Of a stretch of DNA of 64,000 nt, positions 56,575-64,000 are shown in pieces. This stretch comes from Prostheceraeus crozeri (taxonomy: Eukaryota > Platyhelminthes > Polycladida > Euryleptidae): positions 1 to 64,000 of the forward strand of contig CAJQUW010003033.1 of NCBI GenBank assembly GCA_907163375.1. Reading direction: 5' to 3'. The notes beneath the pieces were generated by a model. That model was not told where the DNA came from. It saw nothing but the letters and a program-made list of their open reading frames with translations, and made no database searches. Positions within the stretch are counted from its first letter, which is position 1. Every line of letters begins with the position of its first letter. Both the position numbers and the translations under genes were made by a program.

Positions 56575-59500
56575 GTGTGTGTAGATACTAGACATACCAT
56601 ATGACAGTTGTATGACAATCTCAACTGTCTATCAGTCCTCAAAGAGTCTATCCGAACGATATCTCCAACGCAGTCAATATGCTCTACATACGTGTACCCA
56701 AACATAACCAAACAACCCCCCCTCCTACCTTACCCACCCCAAAAAAAATCCTCATTCTATCTATGTCTGTCCTACATCCCTGAAGACACAATCTACTCAC
56801 CTCTTTGAGACTCTACATTGCGACTCGCGATCTGACACGTATGCTCCATCATCTGAACTATCACCCTGTGTGTATATATCTCATCTCGCTCATCACTACC
56901 TACCGATCGCATTCAGACTAACGACAGCTAGTTATAACTCTCCTCGCGAAGATACGATCAGGATACTTAATGTATTAAACCATCTATCAAAATAGTCAGT
57001 GAGTCTCATTCTCTGTGTGCACTCCCCCTCTATCCCGCTCTATCAGATATCGTACAACCATACATTACTAATAGCATGACCAAGATCAAGTTCTAAGATG
57101 TGCAGTGTGTGTACTAACTGAAAATAAAATCTATATGTAAGATGACTCACCAATACTAGCGATTATCCATGTGCTGTCAATACGACACCACTCCTCAGAC
57201 TATCGCAGTCATAATCACAAGTTCAACTCTCTGTCGCACCCTCTTAATGTAACATAGTCTGCACACTGTTAAATAATTTCCTAGGAATCATGATCAGTCT
57301 TCGATCTGTTCAAGAAGTGACATCACTTAATATCTGTAAGTTATGTGACCCTACCCTCTCACACTATGCATGTTATGTTGAGATAGAATATACTACTACT
57401 CTACTACTAGTGACCAACGCCAGTGTTGCGTAGTGACACCTAGTGACTATAGATAGATAGCACGCTCTCTCTCGTGCTACTCTTTCTCGCCAATGTGTGT
57501 CATTCCCGGAACCCGACTAATAATCTAACAATGTGTATCAACGTCTAGACTCCTCTGCAAAATCAAAGTCAGTGCATAAGTGCTACCGTGCTACCCTCTC
57601 AAGAACTCAGACGTTGATAGCACAAAGAGAGTAAAAATGTGTGCGTCTGCAACAAGTGATCGTGCTATACCTAATCAATTATATACTCACATTCAGACTG
57701 ATGCAGAACGTCTTTATCTTGTTGAAGAAGATGCTTTCGCTGTGAGATAATCGTCATGACTACGCTCTGTTATGTGTCCGTCCTCTTTAACTCTGATCCT
57801 ACACAATGTGTGTGAATCAGCACTCTAGTACAATAAAAGAAGAATGTCTGTAGCGACTTAACGCGTCTAGGTATAAAGTGACTTACACATCTATATAGAC
57901 GCTACCTGAATAATCATGCCTCAAGTAGATCAAATCTCCCACGATCACGTGCTCCTTCGCTTATAGAGTCTTGCAATACATGTGAAATATGTAGATAAAT
58001 GTAATTTGTGTGTGTGTCTCATAGCTACACCAGAAGTGAATGCTTGTGCTAGATATGTGATAAGAGAGATTCCTAGAGTCCTCTCTACGTTTCCTATGTA
58101 AAGAGCTACTGCAGACTTTTCGCGGAGTATAGAATTGGATTATTTATTAAGTGAGACTGTCATACGTGGCAAATCTGTCCATTATAGAATTAACCTGCGA
58201 TAAGCGTACATATTTACATGCTCTGACTTATGATGATAGTGAGACTCAGAATTGATTGTCGTAGCCAGTGTATTTCCCACTCAGTGTTGTGCCTGATCAT
58301 AGGTGTGGCGGACAGATCTGTGCGTGTTTAGTTCTCTTAGTCTATCTAGTAATATCTGTGATTCGCGTGGGGGTCGTGAAAGAGAATTGTGGTTGCCGGT
58401 TTGCGCTCTGCAAGACCTCGCGCGCTTCGCTCAATAGGATAATATATTGTGAGAGAATTTGTGAGTCAGATGATGAACTAGGAGTAGGCAGTTTGTGAAG
58501 AGATTAGAAAGGTTGAAGATAATGGACCGGCTAATATGCTCGGTTCGCACGTAGTAGCTTGTTGCATTAATAATGCTCGTCAGTGGATACTTCATAGTGT
58601 ATGTAGTAGTATGTCGCTAATGTCTAGCTGTTCAGACGCTCTGTATGAGGATCTCACTAGAGTATCTAGCGCTGTGGAATGTGTGGACAAGGTGTCTGTG
58701 CGCACTAGAGCACTTCGCCTTAGCGCAAGAGTACAGCTGCGTGTTAGTGGGTGGCAGTGTGAGCGAGACCAGACATGGTCTGTCACGGAATTTCTGGTGC
58801 TGATGATAATTTGTGGTCATCTTATTGAGATGATGTGTATTAGCTACTGGGCTGATAAAGCTGCGCGTAAGCATCCAGTGTCTATGACCGAGAGATCCTA
58901 GAGATTGGAGAGTCGCTTTAGACCTGTGATAGAGTAGCAGTTGGTGAACCATGAACATCGCGCGGAAAATTGTGCTGTTAGGATGTGTGCGTGTTATATT
59001 ACTGACGTTGAGATTCATATGGTGAATGTAGGCACGCACTGCTGAGGTATAGAGGATCCATGGGAGGAGAACAGCTGAAGAGAGCTTGAATAGAATCTCG
59101 TCTGACGAGTGCGCGCGGATAGAGCTCCTAAGTGGCGAGAGGTGTGGAGCATATGACGGCTTATAGATGCTCGGTGTGTGCTGTGCATGGAGAGTGGCTG
59201 CACGAGACAATGTATCTGAGGATAATGTGTGATGTGTCGCGTGGTGCTACGCTCGCAGGTCATCGTTAGACGCGGGTGTAATGTAGACGACGAGATACCC
59301 AGAGTCTCGCGCTCGAGGACTCGCGCGTGTAGATCGTTGTCGCGTAGACTTTGGCGGTATGGATATGTGCCGTGTATAATGGAGAGATGACGTTGAGCAA
59401 GTGTCGTTATGATCTGTTTGGAAGGAGTAGAGAGTATGAGGGGACACTATTGTGTTCGGGTCACTCGAGCTCATAGGGGTGGCTGTGCTGGTTAGTGTGC

Positions 59501-59680
59501 TAAGTGATCTAATTAAAATAGAGATCAGAATGGATGTTTCTGTGTATGTGCACAATTATGTTACAGGGTTATGTCCAATTAGTGTGATGTTATTAAGATG
59601 TAAATTCTGGGCATTTTTCTGCCTCGGGCTCAAGATGTTATGATTCGTTAATAAATGGGGCGTTACCTGGCCTATGGCGA
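56575..59680. other. Composition-anomalous block with sliding GC skew
   Basis: Right of the G-free tract the sequence is rich in GTGT, CTCT and AGAG and poor in long A or T runs, unlike the rest of the window. Hand counts show C over G at first (56881-56940: 20 C, 7 G), then G over C (58321-58380: 9 C, 17 G; 58741-58800: 10 C, 23 G). Another G-free island of about 70 bases lies at 56696-56764. Long ORFs on both strands near 58.5-59.2 kb carry no known motifs. I see no gene or transposon. Confidence 0.6.
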
Positions 59681-61555
59681 GCGTGTTTAATGCTATGTGG
59701 GGAAGCTCCCCCATAAAGACATTTCACTCGGCAAATCTGTCTAGCTAATTACCATGATCTCAGGAACGCGCGACCACTCGGGCTGCATTTGCAATTATTG
59801 GTATCGTCAAACCGATGGAAGAGAGTTGTATAGAAGTAACATTGTGTTTTTGTTCTCATCGAAGCAAATTTCATTGAGAAGTTCTCACATCTCACAAAAA
59901 AATTGCACGATTCCTGGTCATTCAAGAATCGCGTAGTATTGATCGGAAATCGATTAACTGCTTCTCCCGCCACTGGTCCCACGAGACGTTTGATCCTCCG
60001 CAGTGCTGTCTCGCCAGAGAACCTTCGCGTGCATGTCGAAGGACAATTTCAAGTCGTGTTCGCAGGTAACTCGTCACGAAAGGCAAACGTATTCCATTCG
60101 TTTTATCGCGTTCGCGCGACAATTGGCGGCACTGAAAGAGCTCGCTCCGCGTAAATTTTTGTAATGGGTGTGGACAGGCAGCCTCGTGACAACTGTTAAA
60201 AACGATATTCTGGAAAAGTGTAGCCCAATATGAGACAGCTGTATAATGTAAAAAGATCTTGTGTTCTCTAGCACATCCTTCTACGTGTTCAGCAGGATGA
60301 GTAAGTGTCAGGCTGAGCCCCTGTGCTCTGGGCTAGCTCGCGCTCCCTAGCTTGAGAGACACAAGATTGATAAACACGTTCCAACTGCATCATGGATGGA
60401 AAACAGCTCTTGTAATAAGATGGTTTTGATCAATTGTGATGTGAAAACTCTATTTTACATTCATGAGCTGCTGTATTGAGTTTGAGTCTATTCTTTCTGG
60501 AATTAGATGAATGATGAGGTCAAATTTTTTAATTGATTAGTGAATTATGCGTTTTTTGTGTTTATTGTTATGTTTATTGCATGTTTGTTTGTAATTAGTC
60601 AGGTGCGCTATTTAATTTTATTTTTGATATTGTATAAGCATGTATCGAGAAATCGCGGCTAAAATCTATTTGCGGCATAAAGAAAAATGAGTGCATGAAA
60701 GTGACTATTGAAGCATCATCAGATAACTGAATTGTGAGCCACTTCACAAATGTCGTAATCCGGATAATGATATTTTTCGAGGTAATTTTGTAACACTCTC
60801 TTAAACAGCTAGCTTTTTAAAAAACACTACAGTTCTCTATTGCTGTTTGATTGACGTTTCGAAACTTTCAAGACCCGCCCGAATGTGATTGTTCGGAATG
60901 CTTTATTTCGGAGTCAGTTTAATGTATAGTAGTTGTAGTTATTGTTAGGTGAGTCGCCATTGTTCATTCTGACCATTTGAATGAGCAAATTTCATCTTGG
61001 CCATACAAATTTCCTATCGCTGAAAACAACATAATGAGTTCCATAGATGATCTAAGGGAGTAAAAAACCGATTAACGCGGAAAATTGTGCGCAGATATCC
61101 ACAAGTAGTGTGAAGCATGTCGCTTGTTTTTTAGTAGTGAAATTTTTGAGGTGGAATATATGTCAGGTTGGTAGGTGCTGTAGAGAAAATATAAAACATC
61201 AAAGAACTCTGAATTATGGCATCAAAGTTATTTGAAGGAACTAATCATCAGTTTAACACAGATATAAGTACTCAAACAGTATGTTTTGTCCACAATTTTA
61301 ACCACTAATTATTGTGATTGTATAATTGTTTTCCCTTTGACTCCGTTTTATTTAATTGATGTGTATGAAAAAACGACGATCTTCTGTCTAATAAACATCT
61401 TCTCCTTTTTGGGTATTTTGTCTTGGACTTGTGGTGTGACGGTGATAATGATTTACTTAATGTAAAAGCTTAGACGACATGTTTCCACTAACATCTCTCC
61501 TGTGCATTATTATCATACATCAATACATTATTATCACCGTTTCAGACAACATGTA
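59681..61555. other. Normal-composition sequence, no gene assigned
   Basis: A plus-strand open stretch at about 59848-60154 reads LTASPATGPTRRLILRSAVS and VEGQFQVVFAGNSS. An in-frame position after TTCGCAG (about 60065) could be a splice donor, but I recognise no family, so no gene is called. The rest is AT-rich with no identifiable features. Confidence 0.35.
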
Positions 61556-61559
61556 ACTG

Positions 61560-61995
61560 CGCTGACGAATGGGCAAGCTCAAATAAAAAGTTGGTTAAGA
61601 GTGAGAAAAGTCACTTCATGAAAGGAAGAATTGCATAGTTCGAGATGATGAATAGAAGATAAATTGACATAGTATGCATTCAAGAACTAAAGGATGAAGA
61701 ATCACTTGCAAGAACTATCCGAGGAGGTGTAGAAGGACATGTTTATAACTTATTTTGGTCGGAAGAATCAATGGCGGAGTAAGAGTTATATGATAAGCCG
61801 AGAACTGGCAAAGGATACCATGGAGAATAAAAGAAAAGGCGATCGCTTTATGACTGTCTCTGTAATGTCAAATGAGCAAGCGATGAATCTCATTTCGGTG
61901 TGTTCACCTTAATCAGAAAGAACAATACCAGAAGAGAAAGACTCTTATGACCAACTAACCGATGAAGTACAAAGCAAATCCATTTGCATAATATT
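61560..61995 (+). mobile_element. 5' fragment of an RTE-type LINE (endonuclease region)
   Basis: In shifting frames the plus strand reads IDIVCIQELKDEESLARTIR, GGVEGHVYNLFWSEESM, VIISRELAKDTMENKRKGDR, FMTVSVMSNEQAMNLISVCS and a last CIILGG. This matches the start of the APE nuclease of RTE-type LINEs (VDICCLQET, YKLFWSG, VGV-like, LSVYAPQ, GGDWN). It stops at the position of the GD-N motif, so everything downstream is missing. The fragment is unusual in keeping the 5' rather than the 3' part of a LINE. Confidence 0.65.
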
Positions 61996-64000
61996 GGGTG
62001 GGAAAAATAAACTCTAATTTTAAAATTACATTTTTTTACAATTGCTGTTCTTGTAAATCATCACAATTCGAGATCCTCTTTTCTCCTGTAATATATCGTC
62101 ACTGACATAAGTTTGCTTTGCATCGTCGTAAATCGTAGGAAAGAATGACCATTCAATCCAATACGCACCATTTACTTCAAAAAAAATCATTTAGATGTTC
62201 TTGTGAAAATTTCATTTTGTCAACTTTTCGTTATTGCTATGGTTTGAGCAATCGGAAAACATTGGTTAAATAAGAAATGGACCGAGATGCATATTTTTAT
62301 ATAGCCATAAAACTTTGAAAACTTAGGAACATGCATTCATATTTCACGAAGTAATCACTATGACACGTCGATTGATCTATCTGATGACGTTTAGTCCTTT
62401 GGACGTTGGAAATCTGCTCATCGGAAATATTTGATTTACCGAGATGATAGAGAGTAAATAACCAAGTTTCAACGGATACAAAAGAGAAGAGATATTATAT
62501 TATACGACGTTTCGCCTTGCAGGCTTGGTCACGTATGAATGTACGGAAAGACACATGAGAGATGAAGTAATACACAATGATATAAGTTCACGCGTATTTA
62601 CAGTAAAAACAATTGTTCCATACCTCAGTAAGATATGGAATAATTAAAATAGGGTTGTATAAGCAGGAGGTTGTATATTTTGATCGCTCCGATCACTATT
62701 CTGTCTTGTTCCCTAACTCCGCTCTCTTCCCACCGTTTCCTTTACAACTTACAACGCTTTGTGCTCGGAATTCATTCTACCGATCCTCAACATTTCACTC
62801 GACAGTGCTCGGAATCTTTGTGGTTAGAAGGTGCTCAATCCTGCTCAAAACTGCAACAACGCCCTATTACTCTGCACTCCCATTGGCTGACCCACGCCCG
62901 TCACACTACACGCACGGCTTGACGATTCCTAACCTGCTTCTGCTCTCTGCGTCCGGTGTTATCGTGCTAACAATGTATGGTTCTCGCGTTTCCCTTGCCT
63001 CCGTCGCCTAACTACCGCGTCATCACCTGCCTGACGCACACTGTGCGGGCCGTAAATCCCTCAACCAATTTACCGAGTGACTAATGACAATCGGTAATTA
63101 ATGACATGACTAAATGAGCAACTGTTAATGTCTGCAAATAGTCTAGATGAGACAATTGACTTGGTAGTACTTGATTCTCGTGAATGGACAGCTACTGCAA
63201 TAATTCCCCGTGAATCCAACATTCCAGATTCTTCAATTCGAAGTGACACACATGGAAGGGGAGAATATACCTAAAGATTTCTGAAGATTAGCAGTATATG
63301 CCATGAATTTAATAGACGCAAATTAATCTCGTCTCTGCTCAGCGTTGCAATAGAAGCTTTTCATCTTACTTGCGTCGGTCTCACCAAGCGTCAGTCTAGT
63401 CCACCTCAGCAATTGGTCTTGCCCATCCTGCTACAATCCTTATTGTCAGATCAATGAATCCAATAATATCAGTGAACAGCCAACTCACGTCCACAAAATT
63501 TTGACGCGAAGGAAATCATTCTCTCAGTGTCTAAACACAATGCGTGAAAATTTGGTTCTGCTCCGAGCGCATTCCGAAAGGAGCACGTATTCTTTGCTGC
63601 TGATGAAACTCTAAGTAAACTCATTACGATGCTTTATCGAACGCAAGCGACTTTTCTTGTTGGATTAAACTTTATACTTTTGCTTCACAATGCCTTCAGA
63701 ATCCTAAATGTCATAACGAAAAGTCATCACGTGTCATTTGGCCACCTTCACCTAAACAGCAAATTAGGAATTTGAAGTCAAATCGAACGTTTTTGAAGCT
63801 GTAGCTAATGGACTCACGTTAAGCTTTAGTTCAAAAGAGAAACTAAGGGCAGATTAAATATGAAACAGATTTACTTAAAAAACGTGTGAAGTCTAAGTTG
63901 ATGGATGGGATGTATCAGCTGCCGTCAGAGTTCCGTAAACATCAGATGAAGTCGTGGTTCATGAATCTCGGATGTTACTAACCAACTTATTTCGAAACAT
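61996..64000. other. Right end of window, no gene assigned
   Basis: A GC-richer block lies at about 62680-63060. Just left of it the minus strand has GACCAAGCCTGCAAGGCGAA followed by ACG (62508-62532 complement), similar in style to the GCCGAAACG motifs seen in Penelope-like terminal repeats, which is suggestive only. No transposase, RT or host exon is recognised. Confidence 0.3.

Noticed and set aside
58536-59210. Long opposite-strand ORFs (121 and 192 codons)
   Set aside because: They lie in the composition-anomalous block, overlap each other and have no known motifs; skewed base use explains their length.
62500-63060. Penelope-like terminal repeat with a hammerhead-type motif
   Set aside because: Only a GCGAAACG-like string next to a GACCAAGCCTG phrase supports it; no complete ribozyme core or RT is nearby.
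37476-64000. Search for the next TMEM41A exon (PNWFLN motif)
   Set aside because: By eye no in-frame match flanked by splice sites was found; a translated profile search would be decisive.

Overview
This is a stretch of an animal (metazoan) nuclear genome, AT-rich, with spliced genes, intronic tRNA genes and many old DNA transposons and LINEs. The transposon mix (RTE-like LINEs with a zinc finger after the reverse transcriptase, several hAT lineages, mariner, Tc1/IS630-like, pogo-like, a Penelope-like fragment) suits a marine invertebrate. I cannot name the species or phylum.

Two host genes are supported, both on the + strand. The window opens in the last intron of EXD2, and the last coding exon of EXD2 (822-1713) is complete. 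TMEM41A (VTT/DedA family membrane protein) follows: exon 1 with the start codon (11489-11613), exon 2 (28933-29089) and exon 3 (37314-37475). Reading phases join exactly across these exons. I could not find the remaining TMEM41A exons, so the gene probably runs past the right edge. Intron 1 holds two tRNA-Ala genes in inverted orientation (CGC and UGC anticodons).

Most of the rest is transposon-derived. At 4.1-8.2 kb a pogo-like element carries a LINE (16-bp target-site duplication) and a hAT element (8-bp duplication). At 16.1-19.3 kb a mariner element is split by an IS630/Tc1-like element within its own terminal repeat. hAT elements lie at 25.2-27.7 kb, 37.8-40.9 kb and 49.4-50.0 kb. A Tc1-like element lies at 30.7-32.1 kb. 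Retroelement fragments lie at 33.3-35.0, 43.7-44.2, 50.9-51.3, 52.5-53.3 and 61.6-62.0 kb. A tRNA-derived SINE is at 41.1-41.3 kb. A nearly full-length LINE (45876-49312) has a 9-bp duplication, and its first bases can fold like an HDV-type self-cleaving ribozyme.

The strangest part is 55.2-59.7 kb. It starts with 1387 consecutive bases containing no G on the + strand. It then passes through a C-rich zone into a G-rich zone before normal composition returns. An assembly or base-calling artefact is the leading explanation, but it deserves a check. The last 4 kb hold one LINE endonuclease fragment and otherwise nothing I recognise.
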